Source: Cryptomeria japonica
Lineage: Eukaryota > Streptophyta > Pinopsida > Cupressales > Cupressaceae
Direction of reading: 5' to 3'
Assembly: GCF_030272615.1 (NCBI RefSeq)
Contig: NC_081413.1
Span: 145,614,476-145,678,475 of the forward strand
DNA: 64,000 bases
Under the pieces are notes generated by a model. That model did no database searches. It had not been told where the DNA came from and saw only the letters and a program-made list of their open reading frames with translations. Positions 1 through 11,002 of the stretch are shown here, piece after piece. Position 1 is the first letter of the stretch. Every line of letters starts with the position of its first letter. A program made the translations under genes and the position numbers.

Positions 1-1150
1 AAGTAAAGGTTGCGGCCGTCAAAGAAGGTAGGGCCCCCCCCTACGTGGTCTTCTCTGGCGTATCATAAGGTAACACGTGGCACAGGTCACCGCAATCAGC
101 ATGTTAAGATTAACGATCAAAAGTGGGCCCCAAAGATGAGCCAGCTCACAGGTGGAGGTGACCTGGCAGGGACAGCTCTTACACTTCATTGAGACCCCGT
201 GGCTCCTTCTAGCAAATGAAAAGTCGACAGGTCAGCTCCGAAGATGACAGGGCGCCAGGTGTCCATGGCGTGTCCGTGGGCCCACCTCTTCTAAAAGCTC
301 CTAACAGGGTTTAAATGCCGATCAACTTGAGAAAGGATCCGACGGTCAGCGCTATTTCGTGAGGGTTAAGTGCTCACCCTTTAAGGCTGCGAAATAGCGA
401 GAATGAATATCAGCCGTCCATGTGTCGTGACGGAGTAAGTGGAAGGCATAGCTGTCAGAGATAGCTGGAGCCCCGTGGCTTTCTTCTGGCGTATTATAAG
501 GTAACACGTGGCACAGGCCACCACAGTCAGCAGGACAAGGCACCAGGTGTCCATGGCGTGTCCGTGGGCCCACCTCCTCTGAAAGCTTCTAACAGGGTTT
601 AAATGCTGAGCAAGTTGAGATAGGATCTAACGGCTCGCGCTATTTCGCAGGGGTAAGATGCCCACCTTTTAAAGCTGCGAAATAGCGAAAGTTAACTTGG
701 ACCGTCCACGTGTCTTGATGACACGCGGTCTAAAAGGAAGCTGTGGGTCCCTATAGTGTATGCTTGACAAATGAAAATGTGACAGGTCGGCTCCGAAGAC
801 GACGAGGAGCCAGGTGTCCATGGCGTGTCCGTGGGCCCACCATTTCTGAGATAGACCTGTCGAGACTGAAGTGGGGCCCCCATGGTTCTTCTTCCGGCAA
901 GTGACAGAGCGACAAATCAGCACAGTGGATGACTAGATACCAGATGTCACTGATGACACAGCGGGCCCACCATTCCTGAGGACTTTTTCGAAGGATTAAA
1001 AGGTGATCAACTTGAAAGATGATCCAACGGTCCGCGCTATTTCGCAGGGGTAAGCTGCTCACTTTTTAAAGCCGTGAAACAGCGAGAGTTAATGAGAGCC
1101 GTCCACGTGTCACGATGATGACATGGCAAAAAGGGTAAAACATGGGCCCA
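1..1150 (+). repeat. Hairpin-rich tandem leader of family X, copy 1
   Basis: GC-richer sequence made of diverged direct repeats of roughly 270-290 bp. The block GTCCATGGCGTGTCCGTGGG recurs at 261, 549 and 816. Each unit also carries CGCTATTTCG followed about 30 bp later by CGAAATAGCG: a perfect 10-bp inverted repeat at 350-359/390-399 and at 638-647/678-687, and a decayed form from 1035. A related leader with TTCGC/GCGAA hairpins precedes the second, inverted copy (53496-55150), so this belongs to the family and not to random flank. It could be an LTR U3 enhancer region or an upstream promoter. Short open frames here come from the repeats and are not genes. Confidence 0.6.
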
Positions 1151-1156
1151 CCACAG

Positions 1157-1163
1157 TATAAAG
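1157..1163 (+). promoter_or_regulatory. Candidate TATA box of family X
   Basis: TATAAAG just after the last GGGCCCACC block and about 500 bp upstream of the ATG at 1661. The inverted copy has TATAGAG at the matching place (about 53935-53942, minus strand), also beside a GGCCC motif. Position and conservation suggest the core promoter; the transcription start would lie near 1190. Confidence 0.45.
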
Positions 1164-1190
1164 AGCGACATTCAGCCAGTATCAAAACAA

Positions 1191-1660
1191 AATGTGAGAG
1201 GATTTTCTAAGCCAATGGTCGAATGCCGCGTGGTATTATGCAGCAAATAAAAAGACAGGACTTAGACTAAGGACAAAGCCGTCAAAATGAAATTCACAGA
1301 GAGACACTTGCAGAAAGACTGCGACTCGTTGGAGCTAAAATATGAATTCTTGTATGAATTCGATTTTGAAGGGACGGCCGAAGCATGCGGAATCAATGTT
1401 ATAGTTAAGGCCCAGAGTACAAGCATTTGATTTCCTAACAACCAAGTAAGGATACCTTTTAAAAGGATTGTTGCAGAGGAAGCAAATGCAGAGTTATCTT
1501 TTACAAATACAGAGAAGGCGAACTGGTTGCAGAGCGAATTTCTTCAAGCAAGCATCAGGTTTTTTCTTATTTGGCAGCCATTTTTGTGTTGTAATGAGTG
1601 AAATTGTTCTTGTATAGCAGAAGTGTTCTAAGAAGTGATATTCCTCTGGTTGTATTTCAA
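1191..1660 (+). other. Probable 5' untranslated leader of family X
   Basis: No credible coding frame. The stretch shares scattered blocks with the leader of the inverted copy, notably CTGGTTGCAGAGCGAATTTC near 1519, matching a CTGGTGCAGAGTGAGTTTCTT-like block near 53610-53640 on the minus strand. That block faintly resembles a tRNA-iMet primer site but has no clean LTR end in front of it. Confidence 0.4.
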
Positions 1661-4600
1661 ATGGCGCCTAAAAGGGAATTTTCTGGTAAAGTTTATTATC
1701 TGGAAAGAAGTGTATGTGATGACTTTTTAGAGCAGTTGATGTTGTCAACTAACCAGGCGTCTAAGGCCAAAGAGTTAGTACCCAGGGCTCCCCGACTGAA
1801 AATTGGAGAAGGATTATATGACAAGGGTAATTGGTTAAGAGACCCACAGGTTGGATTGTCTGGGTTGGGGTTATTTAGAATCGGATTTGGGATGAGGAAT
1901 TCTCCTGCTCCTCAAAATAGCATTTGGGAATTAGATGTTGGGAAGTTGGTGGTCCCAGGGGTGTTCATGGATACAGATTTGTTAACCCAAATGGCATTAA
2001 ATTATGATTTAGTTACAAGGTGTGTCCGGGATGTAAATGGAAAAACCCTCGTGGAGATTAATGCAGAAGAGTTGAGAAAAGCGTTTGGGCTCAGTGAGTT
2101 CACCAATTTCTTGGAACCTATAAACTTCACACAATTAGCTTAGGTATATAGGGCACAGAGGACTCATCTCAGGAATGGGCCTCTCAAAGAACTTTTTCCG
2201 AAAGTAGGAGGGTTAGCAGTTGTAGGGCCCAATACACAAGAGCCTTTTTCACTAAGTATGTTTACCTTGAGGGAAAAAGGGATGTACTGGGCACTTTGCC
2301 AAGTTTTAGGAGAGGATGCTGAATCTAATATGCCAAATCATTATCTGTTAATGGTTGTTCAAATTCTGAATCCTTGTCTTGCTATTACATTTGATTATGC
2401 TTCCTATATTGCTGATGCTATCCATGGAGGATTGATAGGGATAAAGAATGGAAAGGTGGATAGGCCATTTGGGTGGTATTCATTATTGATGCACCTCTTC
2501 CTCTTCAAAGGTGGAGATTATTTCGCCAGTGGATTGGACCTGGTAAAAGAAAAGGAGGGAGAAAAGATGCCAGTACAATTATGGAGTACTGTATTGTCAT
2601 GGGATAGAGAGGATGCAAGTTTTCTAAAGTTTGATAAATATTTTGCATCCAAGATAAGGACTCTCCTTTGCTCTGACAATCCAAGAGTCCCCAAGGTTCT
2701 TCTGGAATTCTTAAGACCAAAAGAATTCGCAGAGAGTATCAAGATAGTTCATAACTGGGGTGATATGTACTTGTATCCAGTTTCCACAGTTTTTAGAGTC
2801 TTTGGTTTCAGAGGCACCCCATTTTTGTTACCATACCAGGTCCCCCTCAAAGTGGGAATAGCTGAGATTCTCAGACAAATTGGTGACTTGCAAGAGGCAG
2901 AGTTAACAGGCAGAGGTAAAGGGACTATTTTCCCTACAGCTACAGTAGCCCACCAATTTATAATCACCAAGGGAGGCTGGAAATGTTTTGAGGATTTCCT
3001 CAAACCCTATCATTTGTCCACTGTAGTGTCTAGATGTGTTGATCCGGAAGACTTCTACAATGGTGTATTCTGGAAGAAAGTAGCATGCAGAGGTAGGCCT
3101 CATCAATTCCACTTTCCTGAAGATCTCATCAGGAATGAATTTGATTTGGATGAGCAGGAGTTAAGGAAGGAAAAGTGGGTGGCTTACAGGAAGGCCCTAG
3201 ATTTTGTGCATCAATTTGATGCTAGCTATGACCCATTGTCTAGCTTCTTCCCATTGGAAGAAAAGATAAAATTTTTGATTGTTTGTTTTGAAGATGTGAT
3301 GCAGACAATAAAGGAGAAAAGGGAAGTTGTAATTAAAAACAACCCTGAGAAAGCAAGAATGATTTTGGGGAAATCAGCTCCTACTAAAGCTATCCCTCCT
3401 GGTGATTACACCCTGCATAAGAAAGCAGGTTACAGTGTGTTGGTGTCTGCAAGAGAGGAACCCTCTTCATCCAAAGGGAAGAGGAAAGCACATGAAGTCA
3501 TTGACATACAAGACAGCCCAAAGAAGCAGAGGGTGGGGAAGGAGGTGCAATCAGATACACCCTTATATTCCCCATCCCAATCCCCTCTCCACATTGGAGA
3601 TGAACAAGCAGCAACTGAATACCTCTCTCAGTTGGGCAGCTTGGGGGAGATTGCATATACATATGATGAAGTGGAAGAAGGGATGCCAGAAGAGCACATT
3701 GAAGCACAAATGGACATCACTTCAATTGAACTCAAAGGCCAGGAGTGGGATCCTGAGATAAGGAAGGCCACTAGTGCCTTTTTAGCGGATGATAGTTTTG
3801 TCACATCTGAAGCATTCGTGCAATTTATCTGGAAACAACATATAGATAAGTATAATGCTAGATGTGAAACAAGAAAGGCAGAACAACCTGATAAAGATCC
3901 AGCCTCAGTGGAGGAAGAAATAAAACAGGAGATGATGGAAGAATTCAAAACCATCACTCCTGAACAGGGAAGAGATTTAGTAGCACAAGCTGGAGTGCTC
4001 ATTCTACCAGAATGGAATATTGCTGATGCTCTGGTGCTGGATGCAGTGAGAAAAGAAACCAAACCCATGGAAGGGGTTACATTCAGTAAAGATAATGCTG
4101 CTCTGGTCATGTGGTCCCTTAAGAGAAATGAGGACAAGAAGGGTAAAGACACCACAGGGACAAGTCACATTGGTGGATTAATGGTCAAGAGAGTAGAGAG
4201 TACAGGGGTAGTAGAGGCTGCTAGCATAGTGTTGGAGACTGCCAAATTTAGTGTTGCAGTAGCTGAGAAGGATGCTAAAGAAAAGGAGGCCCTTCAGCTC
4301 AAATTGGAAACAGTCTTGAAGGCTTATGACAGTGTCAAGGAGGAAATAAGAGGCAAGGAGAGTATTATTGCCAGATTGCAGAGCCAATTAGCAGGACAAC
4401 GTCAACAGGGTGAGTCTTCAACATTGATGATCACCTCTTCTCCTGCAAGACCTCCACCTACTAGCCCCATTATTGAGCTCCCACCATCTCCTGCACCTTC
4501 CAGCTCTCAGATGATAGAGATAACTCCCCAAGAATTGGAGAGTCTTAAGCAAACTCAGGCCTATTATGCAGGGAAGTATGAAGAGAAAATAAAGGCCACA

Positions 4601-5305
4601 ATCTCCATTTTTGCAGACACTATAAATGCTTCACTCCTTCACAATAGTTTAGGAAAAGTCATGGAGATATGGACTGAGTTGAGAAGAGATAAGGCCATCT
4701 TGACACCCATTTTTGACAGATGGAGGCCTAGGGAGCAGGATTTGGAGTTCATGTGTGTTTCTTGTGATGAAGCAAGGGCCAATCCCATTATAAAGGCTAC
4801 TTCTGATGTTGCTAAAGTTTTAATGCAATTAGCTATAGATGTAGATAATGTGGATAGAAAGGTAAATTTGTGCAAAAAAGAATACACTGATCAGGTTTTT
4901 GAGTTGCTCCCAGGAATTTTTGTTAATCCAGATCAACCGAAAGACAAGCAGGTATGGCTTAGAGAGATGGATGCCAAGTTGTCAGCAAGGGTCAAAGGAA
5001 TCATTGATCTCGATGACACCTCATTCTTTGTTCTAACCATACAGGAAATAGAAAGAATTAAATCACACTACAGTTTTCTCAACTCCGAAGTCAACAAACT
5101 GAGGAATTCTTGGAAAGGGTTGACTAAGGTTAAAGGTGATGTGATTAATTTTGTATGGCCGACCGAGGAGACGTATAGTGAGAGTGGAGTTAAATATTCC
5201 ACTCGAGATCTGGAGCAGTTAGAGAGCGTCCCTGAAGAGCCAGAAGAGGTTGCAACTGAACAACCCGTCCAACAGACTGCTGAAGAAGCTGAAAAGAGCG
5301 CATAA
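1661..5305 (+). CDS. Uncharacterised 1,214-codon protein of repeat family X, one in-frame TAG
   Basis: I do not recognise the family. The frame runs from ATG 1661 (MAPKREF) to TAA 5303-5305 with one stop, TAG at 2141-2143 (codon 161). No other stop or frameshift lies between the two halves, so this is one gene. The start at 1661 is chosen over the ATG at 1598 because the second copy aligns from MAPRRDF. The N-terminal half is globular with conserved blocks (GLYDKGNWLRDP, WELDVGKL, RPFGWYSLLMH). A basic, possibly nuclear-localising cluster (SPKKQR) lies near residue 620. A Lys/Glu-rich likely coiled coil covers about 840-910, a Pro/Ser-rich linker about 923-950, and an acidic tail follows. No RT, integrase, protease or zinc knuckle is visible. 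Two dispersed inverted copies suggest a mobile-element protein of gag-like or accessory type. TAG probably replaced a Gln codon. Confidence 0.65.
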
Positions 5306-5905
5306 CTGAAATTGTAACTTCTTCAATTTTTGAAGTAATTGTAACAAACTTTCCTCGAGAAGTCCGAATCTTTGTGCATCCATATTGTTATAAATGGATA
5401 CCAGGACTAGAGAGAAAGGGATCACAAAATTTTTGTAAGAAAACGCTGCAGAAATATTATCTGAGCTTTTCCAAAGATTAATGGAGAATCAGACTTTTGT
5501 AAGATCTTTTCAAATGAATATCAATATATAGGCCATCAGTTTGGAATGAAAGCTTTGTGTCATCTTCAATCTTGTCCTTGAGATTATTTACTCTTTTTCA
5601 TTCAGAATAGTCTAGGATTTTTCTGTGTGAATGAAATTGTAAGGCAATCTCAGTATGGGTGTTTCTAGCTTTTCTCTTTAGGAGGGAAATTAAACATGCA
5701 TGACCACTCTACCAGTAAATACTTTAGGAGAAGCTTTGAATTTTGAGGGCCATAGTTTATTTTGAGGTGATTAAATTCTTGTTGATGTTAGGCATCTGCA
5801 AGGATAAATGGAAACCGAGTTGATGAGAAATATAGAGATATTTCGTTTCAGGAGTTTTATTTGAATTTGAGTGACTCTGTAGCCTTGGATAAAGCACTGG
5901 TATTA
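5306..5905 (+). other. 3' region of family X, copy 1 (truncated)
   Basis: Non-coding. It aligns in reverse with the sequence beyond the stop codon of copy 2 (about 43900-44632): shared landmarks include the block around 5385-5420 (ATGGATACCAGGACTAG), TTTCTAGCTTTTCTC near 5665, and the block around 5850-5900. The similarity stops at 5905, where a truncated copia LTR begins, while copy 2 continues. The 3' end of copy 1 is therefore lost. Confidence 0.6.
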
Positions 5906-6773
5906 ATATATCCAGACTACAATCCAGAAATAAGAATGAACTACAAGAATAACATCTCCTATGCCTGAGTACATTTCTAGTTAAGCTCAATGTCGGAGGT
6001 CTTAAACCTCTTACACAAACCCAATTCAATCAGCTATGATCGACCAAACCTTCTGCATATGATTACAACTTTATTCTCACACATAATCCCATAACCCACA
6101 ATCGATAACCATGATCTACAAAAGAGATCTTACATCATATTTATACCAACCTAGGACCTAAGCAATTACGTCGGCCACCTAAAAGATAATACAATAAATC
6201 CATTACATAAACCCGCAAACCAATGATAATCAAAGCCGGCCTAAGACCAAAAAACATTAACCAAACAATAAATCCAATTGGTAATGCATCATGAGCATCC
6301 ACCAACACGTTACATAAGTCGGTCCATAACCTAATAGAATAAGACCAAACCTAAAATAGGTCGCCATAAACCAAATGCAACATTAGTAATCAACTGGAAC
6401 ATGAACACAATAAGCATTAGCATCCTGAAAACCTTCTAGAAGCCACACCAACACCACTTATCGAATCCATAAAAAATTCTTCAATAAAGTTCTGTCATTA
6501 GAACCCTTACTGATAACCAAAAGGCTTACTAGAACATATGATAGCTTCTGGATCACCAAATCCCAAACCAACTGAATGTGACATGCATCTGAATAATATG
6601 AATGACCAAACCAAACTAGTTCTACCAATCAGAATATACCAGAGACAAATCTCTTAATCATCATCAAAGACCAACCACTCTACCAGAACCCAATAGACAA
6701 CCAAAGAAGCTAGTGTTAACATCAATGACAAACATGAATGCAACACATAATCAATACCTCCAATTTGCCAACA
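5906..6773 (-). repeat. 3' LTR of copia-A, truncated
   Basis: Aligns with 10134-11001 in the same orientation; shared landmarks are the block at about 6050-6085/10270-10305 and the right edge CCAATTTGCCAACA. On the minus strand it begins TGTTGG directly after a polypurine tract, as a 3' LTR should. The part corresponding to 9797-10133, including the G-run, is missing. Confidence 0.75.
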
Positions 6774-6790
6774 ATCTCCCTCTTTGGCAT
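6774..6790 (-). other. Polypurine tract of copia-A
   Basis: The minus strand reads ATGCCAAAGAGGGAGAT immediately before the TGTTGG start of the 3' LTR. This is the classic copia plus-strand primer position and fixes the orientation. Confidence 0.7.
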
Positions 6791-7142
6791 TGATGGCAAC
6801 ACTAGATGTGAAAAACATCCAAGTGTCAAGAAGTGCCAAAAAAGTCTCCCCCAATGGAAGATATCCAAAAAATGATATATCAATGAAGTTCTGAATCAAA
6901 TAACCAAACCATAGACCAAACTCCCCCTGTTACTGATATATCTATTAAGCTCTATTTTTCACATGCATACCTCTCCCCCTTTAACATCAATGTCAGAAAT
7001 CTAACATGAACACCAAAGAAAAATCATAGATCCTTTGAACCACACAGTTGACTACTCCCCTAGAGTAGTAACACCATCTCATCAATCCAGAATGAATGAT
7101 AGTTCTAATAATGCATACTTGACTGATGCTAATCAACATCAC

Positions 7143-7625
7143 TTAAGTCTCAACTAGAGGGGCAGAGACCCCCAATCTATCTCTAAAGTTCTCAAATGAT
7201 TCCTTGGGCAAAGGTTTAGTGAAGATATCTACAATCTTCTCTTTAGAGTTCACATAAACCAATCTGACTTCATTTGCTTCCACCTTATCCTTTAAAAAGT
7301 TATATTTGATTGATATGTGCTTTGTCTTAGAATGAAATACCAGATTGTTTGATATGCCAATAGCAGCAGAGTTATCACAGTGAATAACTATCGGTTCACT
7401 ATAATCTACCCTTATATCCTTCAACATTTTCTTCATCCATAGAACTTATGTACAACTAGTAGCAACAACAGCATACTCAGCTTCAACAGTAGATAAATAA
7501 ATACATAACTGTTTCTTGCTGATCCATGAAACAAGTTTCTTTCCAAGAAAGAAAACTTCATTGGATGTGCTTTCCTGGTCACCTATATCTCCAACCCAAT
7601 CCACATTTGTATATTCTCATAGTGT
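7143..7625 (-). pseudogene. Ty1/copia RNase H fragment (copia-A)
   Basis: The C-terminal part of pol. The frame below 7436 contains HCDNSAAIGISNN, KTKHISIKYNFLKDKV and DIFTKPLPKESFE, the usual end of copia RNase H. The upstream part (7440-7625) reads KKLVSWISKKQ and LSTVEAEYAVV, also RNase H, and is separated by an in-frame TAA just before VLWMKKM. This enzyme degrades the RNA template during reverse transcription. It ends at a proper C-terminus, about 350 bp from the polypurine tract. Confidence 0.8.
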
Positions 7626-7679
7626 AAAGTCATCAACAATCATAAACCATACCTGAAAATCCTACCTACCAAAGAAAGG

Positions 7680-7880
7680 ATTCAGCATAATCAATTTCTT
7701 CCTTTAGAGAATATCCTTTGCAAACCAATCAAGCTTTGTTCCTCCTAACTTGTCCATCTTAATTCAATTTATTCCTAAAAACCAATGTGTTTTACTTTTC
7801 TAATTGATCCAATTCCTCTTCCATAGCTCTCATCTAGCATTCATCCTTACATGCTTCATCTACTAATGCCGATTCAATTT
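7680..7880 (-). pseudogene. Reverse transcriptase N-terminal remnant (copia-A)
   Basis: Broken minus-strand frames still show MRAMEEELDQLEK and a decayed counterpart of the copia stretch around N-K-A-R-L-V-A-K-G (here TKLDWFAKD). These match the start of the copia RT domain. The catalytic core with YVDD is absent: RNase H follows within about 60 bp, so a deletion removed the active site. Confidence 0.55.
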
Positions 7881-8101
7881 GATAAATTAAGCATACCTCT
7901 TCAGCTGCCAACCCTCTCCTTGTCATCACTTGTTTTCTCTTGTCTTCAATGATCTGATTTTCTGAATGATTCAACCTTACATACCTAGGAGTCTTTTGAC
8001 TTTTTGTTTCTCTGCTCTGATCTTTAGTTACTATTGATTTTCTAATACTGTCGGTGTAACTGGCTTAACATTCTATTCCAGTACAGGTGTTACCAGTTTA
8101 T

Positions 8102-8404
8102 TTATGATAATTTCCACTTCCGGTTCTCTACATAAGTTCTAATTTGACCTCTGTACTTCTCATCCACCTTGACATTAGTGCTCTCAAGAATTCTCTGCAA
8201 TCTTTTGTTATAACATCTATATGCTTTGATTTCATTTGAATAACCAATAAATATTCCTTCATCGCATCTAGGATCAAACTTTCCAATGGAATCATCTCTT
8301 TTGATATAGCATTTACTACCAAATATTTTGAAATACTTAACTATAGGTGTATGACCAAACCATAACTCATAAAATGACTTACCAGTAAACCAGACCAGAT
8401 CCAA
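8102..8404 (-). pseudogene. Ty1/copia integrase C-terminal fragment (copia-A)
   Basis: The frame holds GKSFYELWFGHTP, FKIFGSKCYIKRDD, GKFDPRCDEGIFIGYS and YRCYNKR, the hallmark run after the integrase core in copia polyproteins. The HHCC domain and the D,D,E core are missing; gag sequence lies only about 240 bp upstream in the element's orientation, implying an internal deletion of protease and integrase core. Confidence 0.8.
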
Positions 8405-8640
8405 GATCCAACAAATCTTTGTCGATTAACCTTCAAACTGACTTCACCAAAAATCTGAAACAAACTTTCAAACCACTACCAGGGGCAATGCAAGATCTAT
8501 CATCAATTTTCCTCCACCTAAGGCGAATGCCTTAGTTACCGGATGAGTCTCCTATTGGTGCAGAAACATATTGCTTTGCTGGTTGGGTAACTAGGGTATA
8601 TGCTTCAACCGATTGAACATCTAGGGCATTTTATTATGTC

Positions 8641-9768
8641 GGTTGATCCTCAGACTTCATAATCCACTTCTTCTCATGCTCCTTCTGAATATCATCAACC
8701 TTCTTCTTTCTCTTCTCATTAGAGTTGTCATTCCCTGCCGATAGGTTCTTGCTTTTGCAAAATTTAGCAATGTGTCCTACTTTGTTGCATGCATAGCAAG
8801 TGACATTATTTTTTTTGAATTAACTTGTTGTAGCCTTGACCATTTCTTGACCTACATTGATTAGCCATATGCCCAAACTTTCCACATGCATGACATTTCA
8901 TATTCATTCTAGAATCTATTGTCCTATGACCATACTTTTTACAATTGAAACTTTGACCGGTACCTAAATTATTATTCTGATTGACTCTATTTCCGCATCG
9001 ACTTACCATATGACCAAGATTATTGCAAACAAAGCATGTACCATTAAATTTATGTGCATTGGGTTGCATTACCAATGATCTCTGATTTAGGTTGATTGGT
9101 GAATTCTCCTAATTGTTCTTCTGACCGAATGTATCATCCTGATTTGTAGTACAGGAGCTTTCTCCATGCTCAAATCCAAGACCTCTAGTGTCTCCACTAT
9201 CCATTTGATTCTTCAATAATTCATCAAGATTAGCAAAACTAACCTTGAACTTATCTTTGTATTCATTTGCAACATCCAGATCACCTCTTAGGACTACCAC
9301 CATTCTCTCCAACTCTTTCTCATTGTTCTACGATTGCACCAATTCAGTTCTCAATATATTATTCTCATACGCTAGCCTAATGCATTCATCAGATATATCT
9401 TTCATTGATTTAGCAAGATTTTCTTCATTCTTCTTCCAATATTCAATCTCCTTGGACATCCTCATGGTTAGGGCTTGCATTTCATTCTTCATGACACCAT
9501 TTTCCTGACTCAACTTTTGACATAGATTCTTTAAAGAATTCTTCTCTGATTTTGTAATTGTTCACAAAGTTCCTTCCTTTTAGCTTGAGCATAAGAGAAC
9601 CTCTCTTGCAGAGTAAAAATGAATTCCTTTGTAGATCTCAGCTCATCTTGCAACTTCATGTTCCTCAACCTTTCAGTATCATATTCTTCAAGTGCTACTT
9701 AAAGTTCTTTCCTCAAACTTATCTCAATAGATTTTGGATATAGGATCTTCCTCAAGCTGTTAGACTTA
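8641..9768 (-). pseudogene. Copia gag with coiled coil and four zinc knuckles, broken (copia-A)
   Basis: The minus strand from about 9768 encodes a Lys/Glu-rich probable coiled coil (RFSYAQAKRKELCEQLQ; YWKKNEENLAKSMKD), then CCHC knuckles: CFVCNNLGHMVSRC, a damaged FNCKKYGHRTIDS, CHACGKFGHMANQC and CYACNKVGHIAKFC. Stops and frameshifts split it into at least four pieces. Gag packages the RNA in virus-like particles. Four knuckles instead of one or two is unusual and matches the gag at 45953-47230, so the two elements are probably related. Confidence 0.75.
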
Positions 9769-9782
9769 CTTCGAAGCACTAG

Positions 9783-9794
9783 GCATTGATACCA
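9783..9794 (-). other. Primer-binding site of copia-A
   Basis: The minus strand reads TGGTATCAATGC two bases inside the 5' LTR edge. It resembles TGGTATCAGAGC, complementary to the 3' end of plant initiator tRNA-Met, with two changes. Confidence 0.65.
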
Positions 9795-9796
9795 AT

Positions 9797-11001
9797 TATT
9801 GGGATCCAAGAACATTGAGAGGGGGGGGAGGGTGAATCATTTTTCTGCCAGAATGATTAATTTCAACCTTATTAACACAACAACTCAGCAATCAGTAAAT
9901 ATAAAAGCAGATAACAATAAGTAATAATGCAACCACACAAATGAACACCATAACACCATAGATTTATACGTGGAAAACCTCAATAAGGAAAAACCACGGT
10001 GGGATTAGAGACCCACAATATCTATCCACTGATAAGATGAATAAATATTACAATAAGGGGCCTGCACATGTAGGAAGGCCAATAGCCTAGAGCGCACTGC
10101 TCATCACAAAAGGAGCCTCACTGACTATAAAAGATATCCAGACTACAATCTAAAAATAAGAATGAACTGCAAGAATAACATCTCCTATGATTGAGTATAG
10201 TTCCAGTTAAGCTCAATGTTAGAGGTCTTAAACCTCTTACACAAACCAAATTCAATCACCTATGATCAACCAAACCATCTGCATATGATTACAACTTTAT
10301 TCACACACAAATAATCCCATAACCCACAATCGATAACCATGATCTACAAAGAGATCTTACATCATATTTATACCAACCCGGGACCTAAATAATTAGGTCA
10401 TCCACCTAAAAGATAATACAATAAATCCATTACGTAAACCTGCCAATCAATGATAATCCAAGTCGGCCTAAGACCGAAACAACATTAACGAAACAATAAA
10501 TCCAACCAGTAATGCATCGAGAGAATCCACCAACATGTTACATAAGCTGATCCATAACCTAACAGAATAAGACCAGACCTAAAATAGGTCTTAATAAACC
10601 AAATGCAACATCACCAATCAACTGGAACACAAACACGATAACCATCAGCATCCTAAAAATCTTCTAGAAGCCGCACCAACACCACTTATCAAATCCATCA
10701 AAAGATCTTCAATAAAGTTTTGCCAGTAGAACCCTTACTCATAACCAAAAGGCTTACTAGAACATATGATAGCTTCTGGATAACTAAATCTCAAACCAAC
10801 TGAATGTGACACGCATCTAAATAACATGAATGTTTGAACCAAACCAATTCCATCAATCGGAATATACCAGAGATAAATCTCCTAATCATCATCAAAGACC
10901 AACCACTCTACTGGAACATAGTAGACAACCAAAGAATCTAGTGCTGACATCAATGACAAACATCAATGCAACACCTAATCAATTCCTCCAAATTGCCAAC
11001 A
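9797..11001 (-). repeat. 5' LTR of copia-A
   Basis: 1,205 bp. On the minus strand it begins TGTTGGCAATTTGG and ends GGATCCCAATA; the expected terminal CA appears mutated to TA. A G-run (GAGAGGGGGGGGAGGGTGAATCA, plus strand, 9828 on) lies near its end. A similar block recurs in the LTRs at 29353, 44793, 49221 and 59713. Confidence 0.75.
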
Positions 11002-11002
11002 G

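Larger units (their letters stand above)
5906..11001 (-). mobile_element. Internally deleted Ty1/copia retrotransposon (copia-A)
   Basis: Minus-strand element with direct terminal repeats at 9797-11001 (5' LTR) and 5906-6773 (3' LTR, truncated). Reading on the minus strand: 5' LTR, primer site, gag with zinc knuckles, integrase C-terminal part, RT N-terminal part, RNase H, polypurine tract, 3' LTR. Protease, integrase core and the RT catalytic core are missing and several frames are broken, so it cannot be autonomous. The target duplication cannot be tested because the distal 3' LTR is lost at 5906. The right flank (11002 onward) is the inside of another copia RT gene, so it probably inserted there. 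Confidence 0.8.

Noticed and set aside
1519-1535. tRNA-iMet primer site for family X (TGGTTGCAGAGC)
   Set aside because: Ten of twelve bases match and copy 2 has a similar block, but no LTR end precedes it and no direct terminal repeat was found around the element.
2141-2143. TAG used as a sense codon (alternative genetic code)
   Set aside because: Other frames in the window carry TGA and TAA as well, and the excess of TAG is explained by CAG-to-TAG deamination in silenced repeats.
2505-4887. Several minus-strand frames of 70-175 residues
   Set aside because: All are antisense shadows of the continuous plus-strand family X frame.
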